From Chloroflexi bacterium TSY (GTDB lineage Bacteria; Chloroflexota; Anaerolineae; Caldilineales; Caldilineaceae): a DNA stretch of 64,000 nucleotides. Numbering within the stretch: position 1 is the first letter of the stretch; the number at the start of each line of letters is the position of its first letter. The notes below the pieces were generated by a model. The model saw nothing but the letters and a program-made list of their open reading frames with translations, did no database searches and was not told where the DNA came from. The position numbers and the translations under genes are program-made. This document shows positions 32,710-42,322 of this stretch, piece by piece. The stretch is taken from positions 1 through 64,000 of the forward strand of contig JAHBNG010000052.1 in assembly GCA_019217005.1 (NCBI GenBank), given 5' to 3'.

Positions 32710-33150
32710 TTAGCTGGCCGGAGTCAAAGGTGTCGCAACCTTCCCATCACCGGGGGTGACGAGGTACGCAGGGCCGTTGAAGACATAAATGGTTAAGTGT
32801 TCAAAAATGTCATATGTATCTCGAGAGATGTCCACGTCGTAGGTTACATCTTTCATGTAATCACCGCTCACCTCGAGTACATTTGTATCCGCAAACTGGG
32901 CTAACCCATCAACCTTATCTGCCGGAATGCGCGCAAACGGATAATTTTCAATAGTTGAGGCTGGACTCGGCCCCGGAGTCGGATCAGATGTTGCGGAGGC
33001 GCTCGTCTGTCGCGTTCCAAATTGTCCTGGGCTCCCGTCGTCTGGAGATACTGCGGGGATAGGAGTCCGAATCACGGCACCATTGATGGTTAGATAGACA
33101 GGATGAGGCGTGCAATTAAAAACACGTACGGTTCCAGTTTTGTCGGCCAT
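32710..33150 (-). CDS. Hypothetical protein with beta-rich N-terminus
   Basis: 146 aa, ATG with an excellent AGAGGAGGCAATTC upstream, so clearly expressed. Residues 1-35 (GTVRVFNCTPHPVYLTINGAVIRTPIPA) are beta-strands, 38-65 are a Pro/Ser/Thr-rich linker, and 66-140 form a second globular part (DGLAQFADTNVLEVSGDYMKDVTYDVDISRDTYD). No signal peptide or membrane helix. I do not recognise the family. It stands alone next to the IS. Confidence 0.65.
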   Translation of the reverse strand: MADKTGTVRVFNCTPHPVYLTINGAVIRTPIPAVSPDDGSPGQFGTRQTSASATSDPTPGPSPASTIENYPFARIPADKVDGLAQFADTNVLEVSGDYMKDVTYDVDISRDTYDIFEHLTIYVFNGPAYLVTPGDGKVATPLTPAS

Positions 33151-33524
33151 TGAATTGCCTCCTCTGTGGCAAAATGCAAGCGACTCTTTCGAATTTTCGG
33201 GTAAGAGTTATGAATCTCTTCCGAGCCGTTTCATGCTACGAGTAGATGAACGCTTCTAAACCGCCTTGAAAATAGCGATACGATATACAAGATTTATGGG
33301 AAAAGAAGATGCCTTTTTATCCTCCATAGTGTGAGACCACGCACGAAAACTTGCTTAGCGCTCGCCTCTCGATCACATGAATTCCGAAAGAGCCCAAATA
33401 GTGGATTGTTGTAAGGGCACTCTGATCATACAACAACTTAGGAACCCATGCAATGGGGCATTTAACGGGCGCAAGCAAGGGTTGTCAGAGGATTTGAAAA
33501 AAGAAGGCGCCATGACGAGATACA
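33151..33524. other. Intergenic region, nothing recognised
   Basis: 374 bp between the hypothetical protein (leftward from 33150) and the end of the MDR gene at 33525. No convincing ORF, repeat or hairpin. Presumably holds the promoter of 32710-33150. Confidence 0.4.
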
Positions 33525-34583
33525 TTAACTGGAAGGTTCCGCCGTCCAGTCAAAGAGAACGCCCTGGTAGTCCGGCTGCTTGGTCCGCAATGCCTCGTAA
33601 GCGGCGGGTGCTGCCTGGGGTTGGACAACGTGGCTAATGAGCCCGTCGAGCTTCAGCTGCCCCGCCTGGTACAGCCGCCACACAATGCGGGAGTTGCGCT
33701 CGAAGGAGTGCTTGACCAAGGGATCATGCAACGTGGGATACTGCCATTCGTGGGCCCCCTTGATCGTGGCCGGTCCCGAGTTTGCCATGAAGACGCGGTT
33801 ATAAACGTCCGCTGGGTTGGCCTGATCATCCCCCCGCGATTCGGCCAGGAGGATCAGTTCGCCTCTCGGGCAGAGCCAAGCCAGGCTGTCGCCGATGGCT
33901 TGCGGATTGCCGCTTGTATCGATGAGGGACAACAGACCCGCTCCTCCAGTGGCCTCGTGAATGTAGCTGCCGACGTCCTCTCGACGTGCGTTGATGCTGT
34001 ATTCAATCCCACACTGGCGAGCCAGATCGATCCGCCTCTCTCGATGTCCGATCCCGATCACCCGAGCGCCCTGGAGCTGGGCTAGCTGCGCGGCCAGGTT
34101 GCCCACGAGACCCAGTCCGACCACCGCCACATCATCCCCCAATTCGATGTCCGAGACGCGCAGCGCGGTGAAGGCGACCGTTGCCAAGCGCGTCAGCGGC
34201 ACCAGTTTCAGATCCATCCAGTCTGGTGGCTGGAGCAGGAATTGGTCGTCAGACAATCGGTTATATTTCTGATGCTTCCCGTAGTTGAGGAGAACATCGC
34301 CCACACTGAACTTGCTTACCCCCTCCCCGACCGCAATCACCCGGCCGATGTTGCAGTACCCAGGAACACCGGGTAGCGGAAACCAGAATTCTTCCCCCGA
34401 AAGGCAGGCCAGTTCCGTGCCGGCGCTGATGAGGCTATAGAGCGACTCAATCAGGAGTTCATGCGGCCCGAGACTCTCCGGATGGAGATCCTCGAGGAGG
34501 ATCTCAACCGAATTGGGGGCGCTAAAGGTGATGATCTGGTTTTTCAAGACCGATGTAGGAAGTGTAAAAGTCTTGTTCATCAT
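33525..34583 (-). CDS. MDR-family dehydrogenase, coupled to UxuA
   Basis: 352 aa. Its ATG overlaps the UxuA stop codon (TAATG), so translation is coupled. GroES-like N-terminus with SLISAGTELACLSGEEFWFPLPGVPGYCNIGRVIAVGEGVSKFSVGDVLLNYGKH; Rossmann loop VAVVGLGLVGNLAAQLAQLQGARVIGIGHRERRIDLARQCG. As in the 28238 gene, the catalytic zinc Cys/His set is not evident. The operon position implies it supplies or removes the UxuA substrate or product, for example as a fructuronate-type or sugar-acid dehydrogenase. That role is inference. Confidence 0.85.
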   Translation of the reverse strand: MMNKTFTLPTSVLKNQIITFSAPNSVEILLEDLHPESLGPHELLIESLYSLISAGTELACLSGEEFWFPLPGVPGYCNIGRVIAVGEGVSKFSVGDVLLNYGKHQKYNRLSDDQFLLQPPDWMDLKLVPLTRLATVAFTALRVSDIELGDDVAVVGLGLVGNLAAQLAQLQGARVIGIGHRERRIDLARQCGIEYSINARREDVGSYIHEATGGAGLLSLIDTSGNPQAIGDSLAWLCPRGELILLAESRGDDQANPADVYNRVFMANSGPATIKGAHEWQYPTLHDPLVKHSFERNSRIVWRLYQAGQLKLDGLISHVVQPQAAPAAYEALRTKQPDYQGVLFDWTAEPSS

Positions 34584-35617
34584 TATTTATGTTCTGTGTA
34601 AACCGCTTCGCGTATTCCCTTCAAATATCCAACCGCAAATAGACGGGCGATACCAGGTTCATCATTGTAATTTTTATCACCCATTTTGGGGTAGTGATCT
34701 GGTCGGCACACCCCCTTAAAACCTACATCTCGATAGGCACGTAAGCATTCGACTAAATCTGTATGCCCATCATCATGAAATACTTCGTGAAACTTCTCGG
34801 GTTTCCCCCGTACATCGCGAATATGCAAAAAGTGGATTTTTTTCTGTTCGCCAAAATGACGAATCACCGCTGGTAGATCATCCGTCATCAGGGTAAAGTT
34901 GCCTTGACATAAACAAATGCCGTTCATGGGGCTTGGCACCAAATCAATAAGCTTTTGATAATTGTCAACGTTGCTCATAATACGGGCAACACCTTGAATC
35001 GGTGAAAGAGGTGGATCATCCGGATGCATCGCTAACTTAACATTGGTTTCTTCAGCTACCGGTACAACACGTTCCAGGAAATATTTGAGACAATCCCACT
35101 GTTGCGCTTCGGTAACAGATGCAAGTTTGGGCGTTTGTTCATCAAGCAAAACACCGTCAATATTGCGGATTGGTCGTTCATCAGAATCACCTTGTGTCTC
35201 CAAAACCTCAAGGTCAAAGCCGCTCACAAGGGCTTCGCCTCGCGTCAAAGTTGACTGAGATGTTCGAATCACACCGAAAATTGGCATCCAGGCATAGCAC
35301 CAAACGGGTATCTCAAGCTTCCCCATATTCCGTAGCAGTTCGCAGACTACCGCAATTTCTTCATCTCGCCCTGGCAGACCCAATTTGATTTTCTCCATTG
35401 GTGGCCGTGACTCAATTACTGCTAAAGGAATTCCACCAGCTTCGTAAGCACGCTTGGCTTTCGCTAATGAGGCATAGCTCCACGGCTGTTCATCTGGCGC
35501 GGCATCTGGCACGGGTTTTAAACTAATACCGCCTACGGCATACTCTACCCCGCACTGCTTCATAAAAGTCCATCTCTGACCAGCTTGTGGTGGGGTTACA
35601 ATAGCAATTTTTAACAT
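34583..35617 (-). CDS. uxuA: Mannonate dehydratase-like protein (UxuA family)
   Basis: 344 aa, ATG preceded by AAGGAGAATGTC on its strand. UxuA TIM barrel: N-terminal AIVTPPQAGQRWTFMKQCGVEYAVGG, metal-site segments NVKLAMHPDDPPLSPIQGVARI, NGICLCQGNF, IHFLHIRDVRG, FHEVFHDDGHTDLVECLRAYRDVGFKGVCRPDHYPKMG. The His, Cys, His and Asp ligands for Fe/Mn are all present. Catalyses mannonate to 2-keto-3-deoxygluconate in classical members. The N-terminal third differs from E. coli UxuA, so the sugar acid may differ. Forms an operon with the MDR gene; the beta-mannosidase-like gene lies 90 bp upstream on the same strand. Confidence 0.85.
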   Translation of the reverse strand: MLKIAIVTPPQAGQRWTFMKQCGVEYAVGGISLKPVPDAAPDEQPWSYASLAKAKRAYEAGGIPLAVIESRPPMEKIKLGLPGRDEEIAVVCELLRNMGKLEIPVWCYAWMPIFGVIRTSQSTLTRGEALVSGFDLEVLETQGDSDERPIRNIDGVLLDEQTPKLASVTEAQQWDCLKYFLERVVPVAEETNVKLAMHPDDPPLSPIQGVARIMSNVDNYQKLIDLVPSPMNGICLCQGNFTLMTDDLPAVIRHFGEQKKIHFLHIRDVRGKPEKFHEVFHDDGHTDLVECLRAYRDVGFKGVCRPDHYPKMGDKNYNDEPGIARLFAVGYLKGIREAVYTEHK

Positions 35618-35706
35618 GACATTCTCCTTAGTACCAGCTATTTAGACTTAACAGTTTTTCGCTCAACTCGCTCAAGATGTTTGGATTATCAAAAAGAAAA
35701 CGTCAA

Positions 35707-38466
35707 TTATGAAACATTCCACGCCTTGACAGCCAGATCCTCATTTGCATTCACCGCCACGATTTTTGTTTCGCCAGCTTCTAGCCAGAAGAAGCTATCC
35801 GAAACAGTGAAGGAATCCAGGTGGCCTGGTTGTTCGATAGAGACGGCCACGGCGGGCAGGCTGCCACGATTTGTGATACGCACCTGGTCGCCATCGACAC
35901 CCCAACTGAGACTGGTTTCCGGAAGCGTGAATAATGACCCTTTAATGTACTCATAATTCAAGAAGTAAAATGTGCGGTCTGCTAAATCACCATCGACGGT
36001 CACCTCTGCAACCACGAACAAAGGGGTTGAATCGGTCTCTTCATAATCCAAGAGTAAGTTGCCCACCTGTTTGGTCTGGTCGATGGAGTCTTCCCCTTCA
36101 AACGCAAAGGATTTGATGAGCTGCAATGTACTGTCATAGGCACGCACCCCGACCTGCCAGGATGTGCCGGCGAGTGCGTCAATATCATCCAGTAAGAAGA
36201 CCTCATTTTCATACGCGTCCGTTGGCGTTCCGGCAAAATGCAGGGTGGAAAATAGCACACATGCGTGCAGTGGCGCAAAAGCATCCTGAACAAAATAATG
36301 TCCGATCTTTGGAGCACCGTACCAGTCTGCGGTGGCCCAGGATGCCGCGATGAAATTGTCATTGATTTTATAGTAGCAGGCACCGGATGAGAAGGGCCAA
36401 CGTGTACGGGCCCTTTCCAGCGGGTGCCGCAAACCAACTGCCTGGGAGAGTTGCGACGCAATCGTAAATTGTTCCAGGTTGCCTTTTTCTTTGTCCATGA
36501 AGTAGCCCGCATACTGCAGCTGTCTGGACAAATCTTCCGCATACCCAAAGATTGGCATATGGTATTCCAGCGCACCGCCTTTTTCAGGAGGCCATTTATC
36601 CTTCTCTTCTTCCGGCAAATAACGCAGCACCGATTCGTACACAGGCATACAGGCCACCCCAAATTCGCCCCAGAACTTGGAAACCATCCCGCTGGCGGCG
36701 TGGTCCAGGGACATGCGGCCCCAATAACAGGGATACCCATGATCGCTGCCGGCCCAAGGCTCTCCCCGATGGAAGGGCCGCGTTCCATCCAACTCGATGC
36801 TTAAGCGTCCCATCATATCAATGGCATTCCCGAACGGGATGGCGGATTCATTCCCCGCACCATACATCACCAATGATGCCCGATTTCGGATTCGCAATGT
36901 AGTGAGTCGGACGGTTTCTTCCAGTACGTCGTAGGGCTGAGTCTCGTGGCTGTTCCAGGCGGTTGGCCATTCCTGGATCACCATAATGCCCAACGCGTCG
37001 CAGACATCATAGAATTCGTCGGTCTCTGGCATGCCCGAGCCCCAGGCACGGATCAATTGGACATGTTGCTGGGCAGCCAGGGAAAGGAAACGATGATAGC
37101 GCTCTTTCGAGAAATCCAACAAGGGATCCATCGTACACCAGTTTGTCCCTTTGATGAAATGCGCTTCACCATTCACAAGAAAGGTCCAATTGTACTGATC
37201 TTCCTGGGGGCCTTCCGGTAGCGGGGCCATCACAACCGAACGGATCCCAAAATCGATTTCCTCATAATCGAGAACTTCTTCTTCCCGTACAAACCATAAT
37301 TTCAAGACGTACAGATTCTGCTCTCCAAGGTCAACGGGCCACCACAACTGTGGGTCAGGAATCTGAAATGCAAGGTGGACGCGATTCTCTCCCGGTTCCA
37401 GGTTCAGTCCCTTTTCAAAGTTATAGCTCTTCCCGCTAAAGTTCTTTGGTGAAACTTCCCCATAGATTTTGCCGGCATATGCGTCTTTGCTCCTGAGATT
37501 GACCACAAGCTGCGCTTCACCATTTTCATGGTTCGCAGCACTGATAAACGGATGAACGATTTCAACATCCGGGACCTGCGTGAGAATGACGTTTTCCCAG
37601 ATACCGAGTGATTCCAGGTTCGAGTAATGCCAACCATAGACGTTATTGAAAACAACCGTGTACCACCAGCTTTGATTGCTCTCCGGAAACCTGCCACCAT
37701 GCGGGCCTTCTGTGGTAAACGGTATCGGATGCAGCTTGACCAATAATTCGTTGTCATCGACTAGGGATTGGCTGATATCGAATTCAGGTCCGCCGAACAT
37801 CCCTTCATGGGCCCCCAATAATTCACCGTTCAACCATACGTCACATTGATTACACACACCGCCGAACGTCAGGCGAACGTCCGACCCTTCCGGACGCGGA
37901 AACGTCCTTTTGAGCCACCAGGTTTTAAAGCTTTCCTGACGGGCGATGCGCTGGTTTTGGTCAAAGGTTGGATCGGGGATGCGCCCATTTGCAACCAGCG
38001 CCGTGTGTACGCTGCCAGGTACCTGAGCAGGAATGGCTTCTTCCCAACGGGGGTCGTGCCCGTCCGCCTCAACCATGGACCAGGAACCATCCAAAGAAAG
38101 GGTCACATCTTTTTCTGCAAAATCCAGGCTGCCGTCTTTTAGTGGGATCGATTCTGCCTCCCCATCCAAAGGCCGATATTTTGCCCCGAAACTTTGGGCT
38201 TCGATTTCGTCCAACGATTGATTCCGGGGAATGAATCGCAGAATCTCCTCATCCGGTTTGGCCAGTTCCTCCAGAATCTGGTCCGTAATTTCTGGGGTGA
38301 TGCCCAACATTTTGTTTTTAGACGCAGTTTCCAAAGTAGTAGTACTAAAACGTAGATAGACACTACCAGGGTAAGAAAATAGGTTTGGCGCATATTTCTG
38401 CAGGACGACCCGCCCTTTTTCTGTGTCGAGGATGGTCTTCAGGGTCATTGCTTTGGTATATTTCAT
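35707..38466 (-). CDS. GH2-family beta-mannosidase-like glycosidase with extra N-terminal domain
   Basis: 919 aa. Residues ~1-70 are a small helical domain (MTLKTILDTEKGRVVLQKYAPNLF...ITDQILEELA) more often seen as a tail on GH2/GH3 enzymes. Then jelly roll (VTLSLDGSWSMVEADG; WWLKRTFPRP; VWLNGELLGAHEGMFGG), Ig-like domain and TIM barrel with acid/base E540 (YGAGNESAIPFG) and nucleophile E601 (KFWGEFGVACMP), ending in two beta domains. Beta-mannosidase assignment rests on FIKGTNWCTMDPLL and the GNES spacing. No signal peptide. Likely transcribed with UxuA and the MDR gene, linking glycoside cleavage to sugar-acid catabolism. Confidence 0.85.
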   Translation of the reverse strand: MKYTKAMTLKTILDTEKGRVVLQKYAPNLFSYPGSVYLRFSTTTLETASKNKMLGITPEITDQILEELAKPDEEILRFIPRNQSLDEIEAQSFGAKYRPLDGEAESIPLKDGSLDFAEKDVTLSLDGSWSMVEADGHDPRWEEAIPAQVPGSVHTALVANGRIPDPTFDQNQRIARQESFKTWWLKRTFPRPEGSDVRLTFGGVCNQCDVWLNGELLGAHEGMFGGPEFDISQSLVDDNELLVKLHPIPFTTEGPHGGRFPESNQSWWYTVVFNNVYGWHYSNLESLGIWENVILTQVPDVEIVHPFISAANHENGEAQLVVNLRSKDAYAGKIYGEVSPKNFSGKSYNFEKGLNLEPGENRVHLAFQIPDPQLWWPVDLGEQNLYVLKLWFVREEEVLDYEEIDFGIRSVVMAPLPEGPQEDQYNWTFLVNGEAHFIKGTNWCTMDPLLDFSKERYHRFLSLAAQQHVQLIRAWGSGMPETDEFYDVCDALGIMVIQEWPTAWNSHETQPYDVLEETVRLTTLRIRNRASLVMYGAGNESAIPFGNAIDMMGRLSIELDGTRPFHRGEPWAGSDHGYPCYWGRMSLDHAASGMVSKFWGEFGVACMPVYESVLRYLPEEEKDKWPPEKGGALEYHMPIFGYAEDLSRQLQYAGYFMDKEKGNLEQFTIASQLSQAVGLRHPLERARTRWPFSSGACYYKINDNFIAASWATADWYGAPKIGHYFVQDAFAPLHACVLFSTLHFAGTPTDAYENEVFLLDDIDALAGTSWQVGVRAYDSTLQLIKSFAFEGEDSIDQTKQVGNLLLDYEETDSTPLFVVAEVTVDGDLADRTFYFLNYEYIKGSLFTLPETSLSWGVDGDQVRITNRGSLPAVAVSIEQPGHLDSFTVSDSFFWLEAGETKIVAVNANEDLAVKAWNVS

Positions 38467-38836
38467 GGTTCTACCTCCCCTTTTTTCTTAAAATTTGATT
38501 TAGGAATTATTGTATATAGACAACTTTTTATGATTACTCGACTTCGATTCAGATTTCGAGTTTTTTGTTAATTCTCTTTGTGTTCGAGCATAACAAGTTA
38601 TTACAGGGGTTCCATTTAAAAGGATTCTCCGCGTGGCCTCATAATATCACGACTCCTCGACAAAGTATAGGTTTTACCAGGCCACCGACAAATATTTTTA
38701 TGAGGCTTTTGGAACGATCCAAACCGCCTAAGCGTACGGCTTTGGCCTGCAATGGGGCAAAGTTCATTATGTAATCAGTACACCACAATACGAGGAGCAA
38801 GCACGCCCTCGTGCGAGCGGGTTAGGAATGAGCATT
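38467..38836. other. Intergenic region upstream of the beta-mannosidase-like gene
   Basis: 370 bp with no convincing gene. AT-rich from 38490 to 38600, a suitable place for a leftward promoter. No repeat noted apart from the hairpin at 38837. Confidence 0.4.
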
Positions 38837-38891
38837 AAATAAGTTGAACATGTCATTCTCGAGTGAAACGAAGAATCTGTTCAACTTATTT
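38837..38891. repeat. 55-bp hairpin mini-repeat
   Basis: AAATAAGTTGAACA (38837-38850) pairs exactly with TGTTCAACTTATTT (38878-38891). The centre GTCATTCT...GAAGAATC is the same core as in the 132-bp element at 31060, so the two belong to one sequence family with different ends. Confidence 0.7.
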
Positions 38892-38926
38892 GATTCCGAT
38901 TCCTTAAGGCTAAACCAAAAAAATAA

Positions 38927-40132
38927 TTATACGCGAACGAGAGAATGGAGAGGGGGAATAAGGACAAACCATTTTTCTAAACCAGGTAAACGTTGGAAGC
39001 GTTGTGCCAAACGGTCCATCTCTTTCTGAGTGAGTTTGACGCCGGTCTCATAAAGAGTGGAATTCAGGTGAACGAAGGGTTGTAGTTGGTTAAAGCGAAA
39101 AGAACGGGCAAAATTGAGAACGGTCTCAAGAGAATCGAGAAGAGAACCGTTCCAGTGTTTTTCAAGATGGCCCCAAACCCGTTCGATGGGGTTGTATTTA
39201 CTGTGATAAGGAGGGTAGCAGGCGAGCTGAATAGAGACGATAGTGCTCAACAAACTGAGTGAGACGATACATAAACTGAGTCCGACGGGTATGATTTTCG
39301 GGACCATTGTCCTGATTGATCACGAGGGTCTTGACGTGAGGAAAGTGTTCACGTACGCTTTCCCAAAATCAATCAGGCAGTCGACAATACAGTCACTCGT
39401 CACTTTCGACTGAGTCAAGTAAAGAAAGAGTTCCTTGGTTGAAGGGAGGTAAATGCCAAAAGGAGTGACTTTCTCGGTCTTCTTATCTTGAAAGTCATGA
39501 TCGAGCGCTTTGACAACCACTCGACTTATCCCTTCTCTCGAGAAACGGTCAAGTAAAATCGTCGCTTTGGCATCCCAAGAGGCGCAGAACCGTCTCGTCT
39601 GCATCCGCTTCTTGATTGATCTGATGAATTCTATCAAAGATCGCATCGGTCTCTGGGATCTTTTCACTGGTTGACTTTTTTGACCCGGTTTGAGCCATAG
39701 CCTAACTCATTGAGCTTCAAGCGGATGGCCTCTTCGCCAGGCAATTCCTCATCTGTGTATCCTTTCTGCTCGATGAGCTGGGTACGCATTTCGGCGGCGG
39801 TTAGTCGAGTGTACAATTGGGGGTCGAAGGTGGGATCGGTCTGGCTGAATTGATCGGCGATTTCAACCATATCGGCCAGTAAAGTGGGGATATGGTCTTC
39901 GGCTTTTGCGACCACGTCGGTGGCTTTGGTCGACATAACAGAAGCCGCCTTCTAGTTCTTCCAGGGCTTTGGCTATCGTCGCCCGATTCCAGCCCAACTC
40001 TCGTTCTGCTTTCGTCGGACTCCCTTCGCATATCGTTTTGACCGTTTGGGCCATGAAGTGCCTTCTTTCGTATCCACTTAACATGGCCTTCGTCTCTTTC
40101 AAGACTTCAACCATTTCTGGCGAGATTGTCAT
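38927..40132 (-). pseudogene. ISAzo13-family transposase, multiply frameshifted
   Basis: Pieces in order on the minus strand: MTISPEMVEVLKETKAMLSGYERRHFMAQTV...AERELGWNRATIAKALEELE; TKATDVVAKAEDHIPTLLADMVEIADQFSQTDPTF; DAKATILLDRFSREGISRV...DHDFQDKKTEKVTPFGIYLP; and YPPYHSKYNPIERVWGHLEKHWNG. These match the Rhodopirellula-type DDE transposases of ISAzo13. At least three frameshifts (near 39300, 39665 and 39930). Upstream and downstream inverted repeats were not identified. Confidence 0.85.
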
Positions 40133-40387
40133 TTTTGCTCCTTTTGGAGAGCTAGTTTAACACCTTCTCGCGTATATTTTATTTTTTGGATTGGCCTTAC
40201 ACGAGGACGCGCCAACTCCGCTGCGGCCTACTGATAATCCCGTAGCCAGACGTGTTAACTCAGTTTGGTTGTTCCCAAGTAAGAATCACCTATCTCTCTA
40301 CCGCAAGTCTGAAGGCAAAAAATGCCAATATCAACGTAAGCGGTGCAAAGATTAGATTCTCAATGGCAACACCTGATGTCAGGTTAC
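40133..40387. other. Intergenic region, nothing recognised
   Basis: Presumed remains of the ISAzo13 end and unassigned sequence. No gene or strong hairpin seen. Confidence 0.35.
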
Positions 40388-40651
40388 CTACTTCCCTAAT
40401 ATGACCGAAGATAACTTAGGGTTATTCCTCTCGAACTCCCAATTCTCATTGCCGTATGCACGGAACCGAGAGCCACTGTCATCATGCCATTCATGGGCAA
40501 AGCGGACGGCGATGCGGTTCTCCTGTGCGAGCCACAGTTCCTTGACCAGCCGATACTCTTGCTCTTTGGCCCATTTGCGCTGTAAGAATGAGACGATTTG
40601 GTCGCGGCCGGTAACAAATAGGGCTTGGATATCTCTCATGGCTCGTTGCAA
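40388..40651 (-). pseudogene. Fragment of a DUF1348/NTF2-like protein
   Basis: The central frame reads [60 protein letters not shown], the core of DUF1348 (SnoaL/NTF2-like, usually ~150 aa). The first ~40 residues (start of the cone fold) and the last ~35 are missing, so not functional. Confidence 0.75.
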
Positions 40652-40724
40652 TCGTCGGCATCATTTGCCTCCATGTAACTGTATAGGGAAGCGCTGCCTC
40701 AACATTCGTTTTATTGCTCTTCCA

Positions 40725-42053
40725 TTAGATCGCTGCCGCGCTTGGTTTCTTCAAGGGGGAACTAGCCGTTACATCTGCCGGTTGGCGCACGCCACGCAGT
40801 GTAAAGTAAATTATCCCTAGACCAGTGACGGTAACCACGTAGCCGATTAGCCAACCAACCCCGAAGGGGAGCGAACGCAGTAACATGTAGATAAACAGTC
40901 CGATTAACAGAGCCAAGAAGCGTGTCGTGCTGCTCGCCTCAACCGATGGCGCGAACCGCTCGAACGGGAATCGTTCGAGCAGCAGTCGGCCGCCTGAATA
41001 AGCAACAATCACTTTGGTTAAGAGTACTGTGACGAAGAGGAAGAGCGCTAAGCCGGAAATGAACGTCCCCAAACCCAACCCTAAAATATAGCCGACAAGC
41101 GAGCCAAGGGATAGCCAACTCCCGAGAATTGCCAGCAAAATTGTCAGTACGATTAGCAGAAGCAGACCGATAATGGCAGCACCGTGGATGAGCATCCCTA
41201 CACCGAACCCGCCGGTCCCCATCTCTGGGATTCGGCTGCTGGTACGGCATAAAAACTTTGGTCCAAAAGTGAGTACGATTGCTCCCACAACAAGGAGGGC
41301 AATGAATTCCCCCCATCGCCACGATGAATTTTTGATGGAAGAGAGAGCGGTTGTGTTACCAGAAGAGTTGCTTTCGATAGCTTCAATCTTGACTGCGCCT
41401 CCAACCCGTGCCTCTTCACCAATCCGCAATCCAGGCTCAACCGTAGGGACTGTACCAAGAAAGTCACTTCCCAAGAATGCACTCGAAGATTCTGTTGAGT
41501 CACTTACGCGACCCGTCACATCTCCACCTACAGTCCCAGTCAACGCAAACGCTTGCGCGCCGATAGTTGCGTCTTCCGCCACGTCGCCATCCAACAGAAT
41601 CTGATAGCCACCCCCATGTAGGCTGTGGCCGATGTGGCTGCCAGATTGGGTCATTAAACTGAAGCCGCCAAAATGTAGATTGCGCCCGACCGATGCTGCT
41701 GGTCCCAACGTAACGGAAGCCCCTCCCGCATAGATGCTGCCGTCAACCAAGCCCTTGACCAGCAGCGAACGTCCCAAAAAGAAGATGCTCCCAGCGACCT
41801 GGCCGTTCACCGTAATATCCGTTCCACCAACAAAGAGATCACCCTCGACTGTGCCATTGAGTTCAACCCTTTCGCCCAGGATTATGAGATCATCGTCAAT
41901 GACCTCCACAGCATCGATAATGATGGTTTGACCGTCGCGGAAATCCGTCGCGTACGCTGATTGAGCAAAGCCCATACTCCATAGACCCATCCATATCAAG
42001 GTGAGCAGAGCGAACTGCCCCTTATGCAAAATCCTGCTTCTTACGGTTTTCAT
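40725..42053 (-). CDS. Polymer-forming (bactofilin-like) domain protein with C-terminal membrane helices
   Basis: 442 aa. Signal peptide at 1-36 (FALLTLIWMGLWSMGFAQSAYA). Residues ~40-235 form a repetitive beta-helix of six-residue turns (ELNGTVEGDLFVGGTDITVNGQVAGSIFFLGRSLLVKGLVDGSIYAGG), as in polymer-forming cytoskeletal proteins, here on the outside of the membrane. Residues ~250-425 contain five or six helices (WGEFIALLVVGAIVLTFGP, IGLLLLIVLTILLAILGSW, ISGLALFLFVTVLLTKVI). Such proteins are common in Chloroflexota; proposed to act in envelope organisation, not proven. Stands as a single gene. Confidence 0.8.
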   Translation of the reverse strand: MKTVRSRILHKGQFALLTLIWMGLWSMGFAQSAYATDFRDGQTIIIDAVEVIDDDLIILGERVELNGTVEGDLFVGGTDITVNGQVAGSIFFLGRSLLVKGLVDGSIYAGGASVTLGPAASVGRNLHFGGFSLMTQSGSHIGHSLHGGGYQILLDGDVAEDATIGAQAFALTGTVGGDVTGRVSDSTESSSAFLGSDFLGTVPTVEPGLRIGEEARVGGAVKIEAIESNSSGNTTALSSIKNSSWRWGEFIALLVVGAIVLTFGPKFLCRTSSRIPEMGTGGFGVGMLIHGAAIIGLLLLIVLTILLAILGSWLSLGSLVGYILGLGLGTFISGLALFLFVTVLLTKVIVAYSGGRLLLERFPFERFAPSVEASSTTRFLALLIGLFIYMLLRSLPFGVGWLIGYVVTVTGLGIIYFTLRGVRQPADVTASSPLKKPSAAAI

Positions 42054-42252
42054 TTCTCATCTCCCATTCGTAGAGTTTATTCAGACCGCCTCTTGAGTAT
42101 GCTTTTCCCACGCCTGAACGTTTACCCCTTTAATCACTAGCCACAAGAGCAATAACAGCTCTCTAAATTCTGGATAGCGGTGCCTGTCGATGCAACGGAA
42201 CAGTGAACGAATTTGTGCTGAAGAGATTATGTTCATTTCAACCCCTGACCGA

Positions 42253-42297
42253 GATGACAAGATGACTTTTTGAATACTGTCTTATCATCTTGTCATC
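42253..42297. terminator. Hairpin and short direct repeats after the MBL gene
   Basis: GATGACAAGATGA (42253-42265) pairs with TCATCTTGTCATC (42285-42297). The right arm is part of a short tandem array of TCATCTTG-like 8-mers to 42315. Between two leftward genes, 26 nt after the MBL stop. Terminator-like without a clear T-run. Confidence 0.4.
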
Positions 42298-42322
42298 TTG
42301 TCATCCTATCATCTTCTGTCGC

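Noticed and set aside
36000..36788. 262-codon minus-strand frame inside the beta-mannosidase-like gene
   Set aside because: A shifted frame within a gene whose own frame has full domain homology; composition is typical of a shadow frame.
42281..42315. Short tandem TCATCTTG-type repeats as a CRISPR-like array
   Set aside because: Units are 8 nt without spacers and form one arm of a hairpin; nothing resembles a repeat-spacer array or cas gene in the window.
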